The notes beneath the pieces were generated by a model. It did not search any database and was not told the DNA's origin. It saw only the letters and a program-made list of their open reading frames with translations. A stretch of DNA of 64,000 nt from Jiella avicenniae (lineage in GTDB: Bacteria; Pseudomonadota; Alphaproteobacteria; Rhizobiales; Rhizobiaceae). The stretch is taken from NCBI RefSeq assembly GCF_021390325.1, contig NZ_JAJUWU010000011.1:62001-126000 (forward strand). The letters are read 5' to 3'. Shown here piece by piece: positions 8,143 through 15,789 of the stretch. Position 1 is the stretch's first letter. Every line of letters begins with the position of its first letter. The translations under genes were made by a program, and so were the position numbers.

Positions 8143-8556
8143 ATGAAGCCCGGCAAGACGACAATCGCCGTGACCGCCGTGATCGTGGCGGTCGGCGGCT
8201 TTCTGATGTGGAGGGCGGCCTCTCCGGGGGCGGGAGCTGCGGACCACGTCGTCGACGTGACCGTTCCGGACCTTTCGGCCCAGGCCTCCCACGGGCAGAA
8301 GCTGTTCGCCGAGAACTGCGCCGCCTGCCACGGCGAAAACGGCGGCGGGACCGAACAGGGACCGCCGCTGATCCACCGGATCTACGAACCGAACCATCAC
8401 GGCGACCAGGCTTTCCTGATCGCCGCGACGCAGGGAGCGCGAGCCCATCACTGGCCGTTCGGCAACATGCCGCCGGTCGAGGGTGTCACGCCGCGCCAGA
8501 TTCAGGACATCGTCGCCTATGTCCGCGAGGTCCAGAAGGCCAACGGGATCTTCTGA
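8143..8556 (+). CDS. Membrane-anchored class I c-type cytochrome
   Basis: A 137-residue monohaem cytochrome c. An N-terminal hydrophobic segment (about residues 7-24) is a signal peptide or anchor. The haem site is C59-A-A-C62-H63 and the axial methionine is probably M109 in FGNMPPVEG. It would carry electrons in the periplasm. An unusual His-rich patch (YEPNHHGDQAF and RAHHWPFGN) lies between the two haem motifs. The ATG at 8143 follows a GAGGAGACG purine stretch. It lies 169 bases after the cupredoxin gene and points the same way; a pair in which cupredoxin passes electrons to cytochrome c is plausible but unproven. Confidence 0.88.
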   Translation: MKPGKTTIAVTAVIVAVGGFLMWRAASPGAGAADHVVDVTVPDLSAQASHGQKLFAENCAACHGENGGGTEQGPPLIHRIYEPNHHGDQAFLIAATQGARAHHWPFGNMPPVEGVTPRQIQDIVAYVREVQKANGIF

Positions 8557-8648
8557 CGCTTCGGTCCCGCCCCGGTTCCGGATCGGCAGAAAGAGCGACG
8601 TCGGACCGGGGTTTTCGCGGCGGTGATCGCGACGCCGCCGCCGTCCGA

Positions 8649-9581
8649 TCAGTAGCCTCGTCCGGCGTCGGCGAGGTCGGGCACCGGTTCGCCGGCTTCG
8701 AACAGCTCGAGATTGGCCGCGATCAGCCGGCCGCCGGTCGCCGCGTCGATCTGCGAGGCGATGTGCGGCGTGATGGTGATCGCCGGATGCGTCCAGAACA
8801 CATGGTCGGCCGGCAGCGGCTCGACGTGGAAGACGTCGAGCGTCGCCTGCTTGATCTGGCCCGATTCCAGCGCCGCGAGGAGATCTTCGTCGACGAGATG
8901 CGGCCCCCGCGCGCAGTTGATCACGCAGGCGCCCGGGGCGAGCTGCCCGAGCAGCCTGGCATCGAGGATGCCCGCCGTCTCGCCCGTCAAGGGCAGGAGG
9001 TTCACCAGGATCTCCAGTCCGTCGAGGAACGGGGCGAAGCCCGCCTCGCCGCTGAAGGTTTCGACGCCTTCGACGCTCTTGGGGTTGCGCGACCAGCCGC
9101 GCGTCGCAAAGCCGAGGCCGGCCAAAGTGCGCGCCGCCTCGGCGCCGAGATTGCCGAGGCCCATGACCCCGACCTTGCGGTTCGGCGCGACCGGAACGAC
9201 GATCGCGTGCCAGTCCCGCTCGGCTTGCGCCTGGAGCTGCCGCGGCATGTCGCGGTGATGGCGCAGCACGTGCAGCGCCACGTATTCGCGCATGCGCTGG
9301 GTGAGGTCTGGCCCGACGGTGCGGATGATCGGCACGTCCTTCGGCAGCTCGGCGTCGGCCAGCACATGATCGATGCCGGCGCCGACCGAGACGATCGCCT
9401 TGAGATTGGGAAACCGTGCGAGATCGCCGGTGCGCGGCCGCCAGACGACGGCATAGGCGACCGCATCGCGGTCCTCGATCTCGACCAGCGACCGGATGGT
9501 CCAGCCGGGCAGCAGCGCGGACAGGGTCTCGCACCACCAGCGGGTCTTGGCGAGGTCCGGCAGATAGACGGCGACGTTCAT
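8649..9581 (-). CDS. ghrA: D-2-hydroxyacid dehydrogenase, glyoxylate/hydroxypyruvate reductase A type
   Basis: A 310-residue NAD(P)H-dependent 2-hydroxyacid dehydrogenase, close in length to E. coli GhrA (312). The nucleotide fold motif GLGNLG is at residues 141-146. The catalytic triad is visible as R225 (CARG), E254 (HVEPLP) and H273 (TPHIA). Proteins of this type reduce glyoxylate or hydroxypyruvate to glycolate or glycerate. It is the last gene of a thirteen-gene minus-strand run starting at 23920, which suggests that the imported compound yields a small 2-oxo acid. The start is the ATG at 9581, preceded by a GGAGGAAAT purine stretch. Substrate preference is inferred from overall similarity only. 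Confidence 0.85.
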   Translation of the reverse strand: MNVAVYLPDLAKTRWWCETLSALLPGWTIRSLVEIEDRDAVAYAVVWRPRTGDLARFPNLKAIVSVGAGIDHVLADAELPKDVPIIRTVGPDLTQRMREYVALHVLRHHRDMPRQLQAQAERDWHAIVVPVAPNRKVGVMGLGNLGAEAARTLAGLGFATRGWSRNPKSVEGVETFSGEAGFAPFLDGLEILVNLLPLTGETAGILDARLLGQLAPGACVINCARGPHLVDEDLLAALESGQIKQATLDVFHVEPLPADHVFWTHPAITITPHIASQIDAATGGRLIAANLELFEAGEPVPDLADAGRGY

Positions 9582-9624
9582 CGATTTCCTCCGGATGTCT
9601 GCATGGGTGGGATGGCCGGTCGGC

Positions 9625-10302
9625 TCAGCCCTGAAGCTTCGCCTCGACCATCCGGCTGGCGCCGGACATCTCGCCGAGATGGACGCCCCCCGTGATCCGC
9701 GCCTCGTTCACCCGGCCGCGCTCGGTCTTCGCCTCGCCCTCGGCGATCACCGCGTCGAGATCCTCCGGCGCGATGAACAGGACGCCGCTGTCGTCGGCGA
9801 GCACCGCATAGCCCGGCAGCACCGCCGCACCGCCGATCGACACCGGCACGTTGAAGCCGCCCCCGGAATCGTAGAGCCGGGTCGTGACCGGCGAGGGGCC
9901 GCGCGACCACATGGGAAAGTCCTGCTCGACCACCTCGGCGGTGTCGGTGTGCGGACCGTCGACGCAGCCGCCGGCGAGGCCCATCATCGCCGCCATGCGG
10001 GTGACGCCGCCGCCCCAGCAGGCGTATTTCCTGTCCCCCAGCCGGTCGACGGCGAGGAAATAGCCCGGCCCGACGCTCGACAGGCAGTGATGCAGCAGGG
10101 TCGAGTCGAGGCCGGGAATGGCGAGGGTCGCGACCGTCGCGGCGACCACCTTGCCGGAAAGCACCGGCTGGATCGCCGGGCTGGCGAAGCCGAAATGATA
10201 GAAATGTCCGATCGTCGCGGTCTCCAGCCTGGCGAGGCGCTCGAGCTTTTCCGGCGCGATCTTCTCCGGCATCGGGTTCAGCTTGTAGGTCAGGTTGGTC
10301 AT
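9625..10302 (-). CDS. RraA-like protein (HMG aldolase/RraA fold) with altered active site
   Basis: A 225-residue member of the RraA/4-hydroxy-4-methyl-2-oxoglutarate aldolase fold family. True aldolases and oxaloacetate decarboxylases of this family carry a D-G-x-x-R-D motif, where Arg binds the substrate carboxylate and Asp the divalent metal. Here the motif reads D115-G-P-H-T119-D120, so the Arg position is Thr while the metal Asp is kept. The downstream FP...SRG segment (129-135) is conserved. The protein may therefore have a different substrate or no lyase activity. It sits between the TRAP permease and the 2-hydroxyacid dehydrogenase in the same operon, only 19 bases after dctM. Confidence 0.8.
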   Translation of the reverse strand: MTNLTYKLNPMPEKIAPEKLERLARLETATIGHFYHFGFASPAIQPVLSGKVVAATVATLAIPGLDSTLLHHCLSSVGPGYFLAVDRLGDRKYACWGGGVTRMAAMMGLAGGCVDGPHTDTAEVVEQDFPMWSRGPSPVTTRLYDSGGGFNVPVSIGGAAVLPGYAVLADDSGVLFIAPEDLDAVIAEGEAKTERGRVNEARITGGVHLGEMSGASRMVEAKLQG

Positions 10303-10321
10303 GACATGTCTTCCGATTGCT

Positions 10322-11608
10322 TCAGTTTTGAGGGCCGAGGACCAGATCCGGCAGGAAGGTGACGATCTGCGGCAGGTAGGTGATCAGGACGAGGACGGCG
10401 AAGAGCGGCAAGAGCATCGGCAGGACCGCCATCGTCACCTTCTCGAAGCGCACCCGGCCGACCTCCGAGACGATGTAGAGGCCGATGCCCATCGGCGGGG
10501 TGGCGATGCCGATCAGGAGTCCGAGCTGGATGATGATGCCGAAATGCACCCGGTCGATGCCGTAGCCGTCGATCAGCGGCAGCAGCGTCGGCACCAGGAT
10601 CAGCTTGGCCGGCACCCCCTCGACGACGCAGCCGACGAGGATGATGAAGACCAGGAGCAAGGCGAGGAAGACGGACTTGTCGTCGGTGAGGGCGAAGGTC
10701 GCGTCGGCGAGCTGCTGGGGCACCCGGTCGATGGCGAGCAGCCAGCCCATGGCGATCGAGAAGGCGATGATGATCATGATCACCGCGGTCATCATGGCGG
10801 TGTCGGACAGCGCCTTCCAGAAGCCGGCGAAGGTCAGCTCGCGGTACCACAGGCCGAGGGCGATGCAGTAGACGCAGGCGAGGACGCCGGCCTCCGTCGC
10901 GGTGACGAAGCCCCACATGATCGAGCCGAGGATGATCGCCGGCGCGACGAGCGCCAGGAAGCCGTGGCGGGTGGTGGCGACGATCTCGGAGACCGTGGCG
11001 CGGGGCTGGGTCGGGAAATCCTCGTAGCTCGCCCTCAGCCGCACGTAGATCATCAGCGCGACGCCGACGAGGATCCCCGGCACGAGGCCGGCGAGGAACA
11101 TCCGCTCGATCGAGACCTGGGCGAGGAAGGCATAGATGACGAGGCCGACCGAGGGCGGGATGAGCGGCCCGATCACCGAGGAGGCGACGGTGATCGCGGC
11201 GGCGAAATCGGCCTTGTAGCCGCTTTCGCGCATGGCCTTGATCTCGATCGCCCCGAGCCCGGCGCAGTCGGCGACGGCGGCGCCGGAGATCCCGGCGAAG
11301 ATCATCGAGGACAGGACGTTCACCTGTGCGAGCCCCGCCTTCATGTGCCCGACGAGGGCATTGGCGAAGGCGAAGATGCGCTCCGTCACGCCCGTCGCGT
11401 TCATCAGATTGCCGGCCATGATGAAGAACGGGACGGCGGTCAGCGAGGCCTTGTTCACCCCCTCCAGCATCTGCTGGGGAATGATCTGCAGCGCGTTGGA
11501 GAAATCCGAGGTCAGGAAGGTCAGCACCGTCGCCATGCCGATGGCGATCGATATGGGGACCCTGAGAAGGATCAGGCCGATGAAGGCGCCGAAGAGGATG
11601 TAGGCCAT
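10322..11608 (-). CDS. dctM: TRAP transporter large permease (DctM family)
   Basis: A 428-residue integral membrane protein with the many hydrophobic segments of DctM, the transport subunit of tripartite ATP-independent periplasmic (TRAP) systems. Characteristic stretches seen are the GAFIGLILLRVPISIAIG start, AGISGAAVADCAGLG, the SVIGPLIPPS loop and a TPPMGIGLY segment near the end. It moves an organic anion into the cytoplasm using an ion gradient with DctQ and DctP. The five-base gap from dctQ and the order P-Q-M show a complete TRAP operon segment embedded in the larger run. The substrate is unknown. Confidence 0.93.
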   Translation of the reverse strand: MAYILFGAFIGLILLRVPISIAIGMATVLTFLTSDFSNALQIIPQQMLEGVNKASLTAVPFFIMAGNLMNATGVTERIFAFANALVGHMKAGLAQVNVLSSMIFAGISGAAVADCAGLGAIEIKAMRESGYKADFAAAITVASSVIGPLIPPSVGLVIYAFLAQVSIERMFLAGLVPGILVGVALMIYVRLRASYEDFPTQPRATVSEIVATTRHGFLALVAPAIILGSIMWGFVTATEAGVLACVYCIALGLWYRELTFAGFWKALSDTAMMTAVIMIIIAFSIAMGWLLAIDRVPQQLADATFALTDDKSVFLALLLVFIILVGCVVEGVPAKLILVPTLLPLIDGYGIDRVHFGIIIQLGLLIGIATPPMGIGLYIVSEVGRVRFEKVTMAVLPMLLPLFAVLVLITYLPQIVTFLPDLVLGPQN

Positions 11609-11613
11609 GTCCG

Positions 11614-12177
11614 TCAGCTTTCCGGGTGGCTTTCGGCGACGTTCTCCGGCATTCCGGCGAAAAGCTTGGCGACGTCGAGAAGCGCGGCGAGGAGGATGAG
11701 AAAGGCGGAGACGAAGAGCGGGATGGACAGGGCCTGGCGCGGCAGTTCGGCTCCTTGCGGGAGAATCGCGCCGTCAAAGACGCCGCGCGAGGTGGCGAGA
11801 ACGGCCGGGAGCTGCCACAGGATGACGACGACGACGACGAGGGTGGCGACGTCGGAGACGATCCGCGTCGCCGCCATGCCCGCCGGCCCGAAGCGGGCGG
11901 CCAGGAAGTCGACGCGCACGTCCTTCAGCCGGACGTACATGGCGAAGAAGCCGAAGAAGCTCAGCCAGATGAAGAACACCATCGTCCACGGCCAGATCCA
12001 GTAGAAGGACAGGTCGAACGGGCGCAGCACGATGGTCGTCGCCGTCAAGAGCAGCATGACCAGCAGGCAGAAATTGGCGAGGAGGCCGAAGACGCCGCCG
12101 AGCGACCAGACGGCAAGGTCGGCCCGGTGAAGAGCCCGCTGCAGCGGGCTCTCCGGAACGTATTCCTGCGGCGTCAT
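11614..12177 (-). CDS. dctQ: TRAP transporter small permease (DctQ family)
   Basis: A 187-residue membrane protein with four hydrophobic segments (roughly residues 22-50, 58-82, 105-123, 150-173), the topology of DctQ. The WPWTMVFFIWLSFFG segment with a nearby charged DVRVD is typical. Its ATG at 12177 overlaps the stop of dctP by 4 bases, so the two are translated together. An open frame extends far upstream of this ATG, but that part is the shadow of dctP. It completes the TRAP transporter with dctM downstream. Confidence 0.9.
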   Translation of the reverse strand: MTPQEYVPESPLQRALHRADLAVWSLGGVFGLLANFCLLVMLLLTATTIVLRPFDLSFYWIWPWTMVFFIWLSFFGFFAMYVRLKDVRVDFLAARFGPAGMAATRIVSDVATLVVVVVILWQLPAVLATSRGVFDGAILPQGAELPRQALSIPLFVSAFLILLAALLDVAKLFAGMPENVAESHPES

Positions 12178-13172
12178 TCGGGCTTCGCCCGGGTTTCCTC
12201 GACGGCGTCGAGAAAGGCCTGCGGCAGCTCGCCGCTCTTCGCCTTGGCCTCGTAGAAGCCCTGCATCTTCTTCACCAGCGGCGAGGTGTCCATGGTGGTG
12301 AAGGTCGCGCCGGCCTTTTCCATCCGGGCGATGGATTCGTCGGCGGTGTCGAACATCAGCTTGCGGGAATACTCCCCGGCCTCGGCATAGGCCTTCAGAA
12401 GGCCCGCGCGTTCCTCCTCGCCGAGCGCCTCGTAGGCCCCTTCGTTGACCATGAAGCCGACCGACTGCCAGTATTCGTCGTTGCGGGTGATGTAGGGGGC
12501 GACCTCGTTGAAGCGCATGGATTCCACCAGCGCCACCGGCGAGTTGACGGCCTGGACGATGTTCTTGGAGATGCCCTGATAGACCTCGGTCCAGGGCAGG
12601 GTGATGACCTCGGCGCCGAGATGGTCCCAGGCCTCGATCGCCACCTTGTTCTCGTGCATGCGCAGCTTCAGGCCCTCGATCCCGGCGGCCGACTTGATCG
12701 GCACGTTGGAGACCATCACCCGGTAGGGGCCGCGCAGGACGGCGGTCGGGTCGCCGAGCGGCATCACGCCGGCCTGCTCGCGCGCCTCGTCGAACCAGCC
12801 CTTGACCGTGTCCGACTGCATGAAGCGGCGCCAGTGATCGTAATCGTCGAAGACGAAGGGCGCCGACAGCCAACCGAGCGAGGGTTCCCACTTCTTCATG
12901 TATCCGAAGCCCTCGGCATAGATCTGGACGATGCCGGCCTGCAGCTGTTCCAGAACGGCGTCTTCCTTGCCGAGCTGCTCGTTCGGATAGACCTGGATGG
13001 TCAGCGCGCCGCCCGTGTATTTCTCGGTGAGGTCGGCAAAGTGCTGGAACACTTTGCCTTCCGGGCTGTCCACCGGCATCTTGGTGGCCATCCGCCAGGT
13101 CTCGGCGGCGGCGCCGGAGGCGAGCGAAAGCCCGATCGCCAGGGCAAGGGTCACTCTCGTCAGGGTTTTCAT
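12174..13172 (-). CDS. dctP: TRAP transporter substrate-binding protein (DctP family)
   Basis: A 332-residue periplasmic solute-binding protein with a signal peptide (residues 1-23, cleaved after GAAA before ETWRMAT). The DctP fold signatures include TGGALTIQVYPNEQLG near residue 53 and a PWTEVYQGISKNIVQAVNSP stretch near 205. DctP proteins bind carboxylate-bearing ligands through a conserved Arg; the segment LKLRMHENK (about 169-177) contains the likely one. As the sole DctP of the locus it defines the TRAP substrate, which probably is an organic acid related to the catabolic enzymes next to it. Confidence 0.93.
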   Translation of the reverse strand: MKTLTRVTLALAIGLSLASGAAAETWRMATKMPVDSPEGKVFQHFADLTEKYTGGALTIQVYPNEQLGKEDAVLEQLQAGIVQIYAEGFGYMKKWEPSLGWLSAPFVFDDYDHWRRFMQSDTVKGWFDEAREQAGVMPLGDPTAVLRGPYRVMVSNVPIKSAAGIEGLKLRMHENKVAIEAWDHLGAEVITLPWTEVYQGISKNIVQAVNSPVALVESMRFNEVAPYITRNDEYWQSVGFMVNEGAYEALGEEERAGLLKAYAEAGEYSRKLMFDTADESIARMEKAGATFTTMDTSPLVKKMQGFYEAKAKSGELPQAFLDAVEETRAKPE

Positions 13173-13230
13173 GGCTGTCCTCTGTCTGCTTCTTCGGGAA
13201 AGGAGCGGGGCGCTCCGGCGGGTGGTCGTC

Positions 13231-14040
13231 TCAGTCGTGAAGGCCGGGGGCGACGTGGTCGCGGATCAGCCCGACGCCGATGGCGACGAGCTTTTCGGTC
13301 AGCGCCCTGCCGGTCTCGGCGCTGGCAAGCTGCGGATCGCAGCCATAGACGCCGGTCCCGGTCGCCTCGAGCGCCTCGATCGGCACCTGGATGTCGGCGC
13401 CGGCATAACGCACCGAGGAAAAGCCCGAGACCTCCATGCCCTTGACCTTCGCGCCGGTCGGCGCCGGGCGCATCAGATCGGGGCGAAGGAGATCGGGGTA
13501 GAAGTGCAGGCCGACCGAGGTCAGCGGGTCGCCGCCATGGCCGGAACTCTTTGCCGCAGTCTCCTTGCCGAGGATTTCCGGCAGGAGGCCGTAGGAGACC
13601 TTCCACAGATACATCGAGGGCACGAACAGCCCGGCCTTCTGACGCCAGCGCAGCGCCACCTCGGTGATCGCCGGGACGTTGCCGCCATGGCCGTTGACGA
13701 TCATCAGCTTCTTGATGCCGTGGCGATCGAGGCAGGCGAACATGTCGTCGAGAATGGCGACCAGGGTGGCATGGGAAATCGAGATGCCGCCATGGGAGGA
13801 TTCGAAATAGTCCTTGCCGCCGAAGGGAATGACCGGTGCGGTGAAGACCTTCAGCCCTTCGGCACGGGCGGCCTTTGCCATTTCGTCTGCCATCAGCTCG
13901 GCGGCCATGTAGTCGCCCATCGGGGCGTGGATGCCCTGATCCTCCAGCGAGCCCATGGGAAGCAGCACCACGGCGTCTGCGGTCAGCTCTTCCCGGGCTT
14001 CCTGGGAGGTCAGATGGGCGATCCGGATCTTGTCGGTCAT
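13231..14040 (-). CDS. Creatininase-family amidohydrolase, variant metal site
   Basis: A 269-residue creatininase-family protein. These enzymes open small cyclic amides (creatinine, or other lactams) or hydrolyse formamides using two metal ions. In creatininase the N-terminal motif is E-Q-H-G-P-H, with Glu and the first His as metal ligands. Here it reads E33-D-Q35-G-I-H38, so the first His position is Gln. The second motif NGHGGN (116-121) is intact, as is D43 after APMGD. The substitution may change metal content or substrate. It lies 37 bases after the SDR gene and 58 bases before dctP, and so belongs to the same operon. Function in the pathway is likely a ring opening or deamidation, by inference. 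Confidence 0.82.
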   Translation of the reverse strand: MTDKIRIAHLTSQEAREELTADAVVLLPMGSLEDQGIHAPMGDYMAAELMADEMAKAARAEGLKVFTAPVIPFGGKDYFESSHGGISISHATLVAILDDMFACLDRHGIKKLMIVNGHGGNVPAITEVALRWRQKAGLFVPSMYLWKVSYGLLPEILGKETAAKSSGHGGDPLTSVGLHFYPDLLRPDLMRPAPTGAKVKGMEVSGFSSVRYAGADIQVPIEALEATGTGVYGCDPQLASAETGRALTEKLVAIGVGLIRDHVAPGLHD

Positions 14041-14077
14041 CGGTGGGTCCTGGATGCTGGAATGTGCGGTGCGAGGC

Positions 14078-14794
14078 TCAGAGCCCCGGTTCGTAGCGCC
14101 AGTTGACGTGAAGCTCGGCGACGCTCGCGCTGTTCGGCAGCGTCACCACCTCGGCGACGAGGCGCGCGAGGTCTTCCGGCTGGGTGATCTCGTGGCGGGG
14201 CAGCTCGTCGTGATGGCTCGTCATGTCGGTGGCGACGAAGCCCGGGCAGACGGCGCAGGCCCGGACCCCCTGGTCCCAGCCGGCGCGGCGCGCCGCATGG
14301 GAGAGCGCGACGGCGGCATGCTTGGTCATCTGGTAGCCGGCGCCGAGGCCGAGGACCCGTTTGCCCGAGAGCGACGCGAGGGTGACGATGCGGCCATTGC
14401 CGGCGCGGCAGAGGGCGGGAAGGGCGGCGCGGGTGAGCCGGAACGGCGCCTTGACGTTGATCTCGAGAAGCGCGTCGAGCGCTTCCTCCATCTCGGCGTC
14501 GTCCTGTGGCGGTTCGGGCATCAGCTTCAGGTCGCGGGAGATGCCGGCATTGTTGACGAGAACGTCGATGCGGCCGGCAGCCTCGAGCGTCGCTTCGACG
14601 AAGCGGCGCGCCGCAGCCGGGTCGCCGGCGTCATAGACCGTGAGGATCGGATCGGCCGCCTTCAGCTCTTCCGGCAGCGTCGAAGGATCGCGCAGGCCGA
14701 GGGAAAGCCGGTAGCCCCGGCCGGCGAGTTCGCGGGCGATCGCCAGACCGATGCCGCGATTGGCGCCGGTGATCATCGCGACGGGTCGGGTCAT
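14078..14794 (-). CDS. Short-chain dehydrogenase/reductase (SDR)
   Basis: A 238-residue classical SDR. The cofactor motif TGANRGIG is at residues 9-16, NNAG at 81-84, and the catalytic set is Ser (SLSG, 141/143), Y154 and K158 (Y-x3-K). R36 after the second strand (LGLRD) suggests NADP(H), though this is not decisive. The ATG overlaps the stop of the upstream ABC ATPase by 4 bases, tying it to the transporter. It probably interconverts an alcohol and a ketone on the imported compound. Specific activity is unknown. Confidence 0.88.
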   Translation of the reverse strand: MTRPVAMITGANRGIGLAIARELAGRGYRLSLGLRDPSTLPEELKAADPILTVYDAGDPAAARRFVEATLEAAGRIDVLVNNAGISRDLKLMPEPPQDDAEMEEALDALLEINVKAPFRLTRAALPALCRAGNGRIVTLASLSGKRVLGLGAGYQMTKHAAVALSHAARRAGWDQGVRACAVCPGFVATDMTSHHDELPRHEITQPEDLARLVAEVVTLPNSASVAELHVNWRYEPGL

Positions 14795-15789
14795 GTCGGG
14801 TCTCCTGTTCGGTGGCTCGGCCCGGCCTTGATGCAGCGCACCTTCCAGCCGGGCTCGTAGGGGGCGAGGTCGGGAACGGCCGCGGCGCATTCGTCCGAGG
14901 CGAGCGGGCAGCGCGTGCGGAAGGCACAGCCCGACGGCGGGTTGGCGGGGCTCGGCAATTCGCCGGAAAGGACGCCCTCCTCGTCTGCCTTGCGGGCGGA
15001 GGAGATCGACGGCGTCGCGGCCAGAAGCGCGCGGGTATAGGGATGGGCGGGCGAGCCGAAGACCTTGTCCGACGGGCCTTCCTCGACGATGCGGCCGAGA
15101 TACATCACCACGGCGCGGGTCGAGAGATGGCGGACGACGTGGAGGTCGTGGGCGATGAACAGCATGGTGAGGCCGAGATCGCGCCTGAGATCGGCGAGGA
15201 GGTTCACCACCTGGGCCTGGATCGACACGTCGAGGGCCGAGACCGGCTCGTCGGCGACGATGAAGTCCGGCCGCGTCGCCAGCGCCCGGGCGACGGCGAT
15301 GCGCTGGCGCTGGCCGCCGGAAAATTCGTGCGGTCGGCGGGCGGCCGCGTTCTTCTGCAGGCCGACCACGTCGATCAGCCGGGCGACCTCGGCGCGGATC
15401 TCGCTTGCCGGAACGATGTTGTGGACGCGCAGGCCGTCGGCGATCTGGGCGCCGACGCTGCGGCGCGGATCGAGGGAGCCGAACGGGTCCTGGAAGACCA
15501 TCTGCATCCGCCGCGCCAGCTTTCGCCGTTCGGCGCCGGCGACGGTCGACAGGTCGCGGCCCTCGAAGCGGATCGCCCCGGCGCTGGGGCTTTCGAGCCC
15601 GAGCACCATGCGCCCGAGAGTGGACTTGCCGCAGCCGGATTCGCCGACGACGCCGACGGTCTCGCCTTTTTCCACGGCGAGCGAGACGTCGCGGACGGCC
15701 CAGACGTCCCTGTGCCGGCCGAACAGGCCGGTGCGCATCGGAAAGTTGCACGACAGGCGATCGGCCTCGACGAGCGGCGTGCCGGTCAT
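14791..15789 (-). CDS. Peptide-type ABC transporter ATP-binding protein (DppF/OppF type)
   Basis: A 332-residue ATPase with Walker A GESGCGKST (residues 49-57), the FSGGQRQRI signature and Walker B FIVADEP. The C-terminal oligopeptide-ABC extension contains the Cys-rich GCAFRTRCPLASDEC stretch typical of OppD/OppF proteins. It overlaps the upstream fusion gene by 4 bases and the downstream SDR by 4 bases. It supplies the second nucleotide-binding domain of the importer formed with genes at 15786-20164. The open frame continues far beyond the ATG at 15789, but that part is a shadow of the fusion gene. Confidence 0.92.
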   Translation of the reverse strand: MTGTPLVEADRLSCNFPMRTGLFGRHRDVWAVRDVSLAVEKGETVGVVGESGCGKSTLGRMVLGLESPSAGAIRFEGRDLSTVAGAERRKLARRMQMVFQDPFGSLDPRRSVGAQIADGLRVHNIVPASEIRAEVARLIDVVGLQKNAAARRPHEFSGGQRQRIAVARALATRPDFIVADEPVSALDVSIQAQVVNLLADLRRDLGLTMLFIAHDLHVVRHLSTRAVVMYLGRIVEEGPSDKVFGSPAHPYTRALLAATPSISSARKADEEGVLSGELPSPANPPSGCAFRTRCPLASDECAAAVPDLAPYEPGWKVRCIKAGPSHRTGDPT

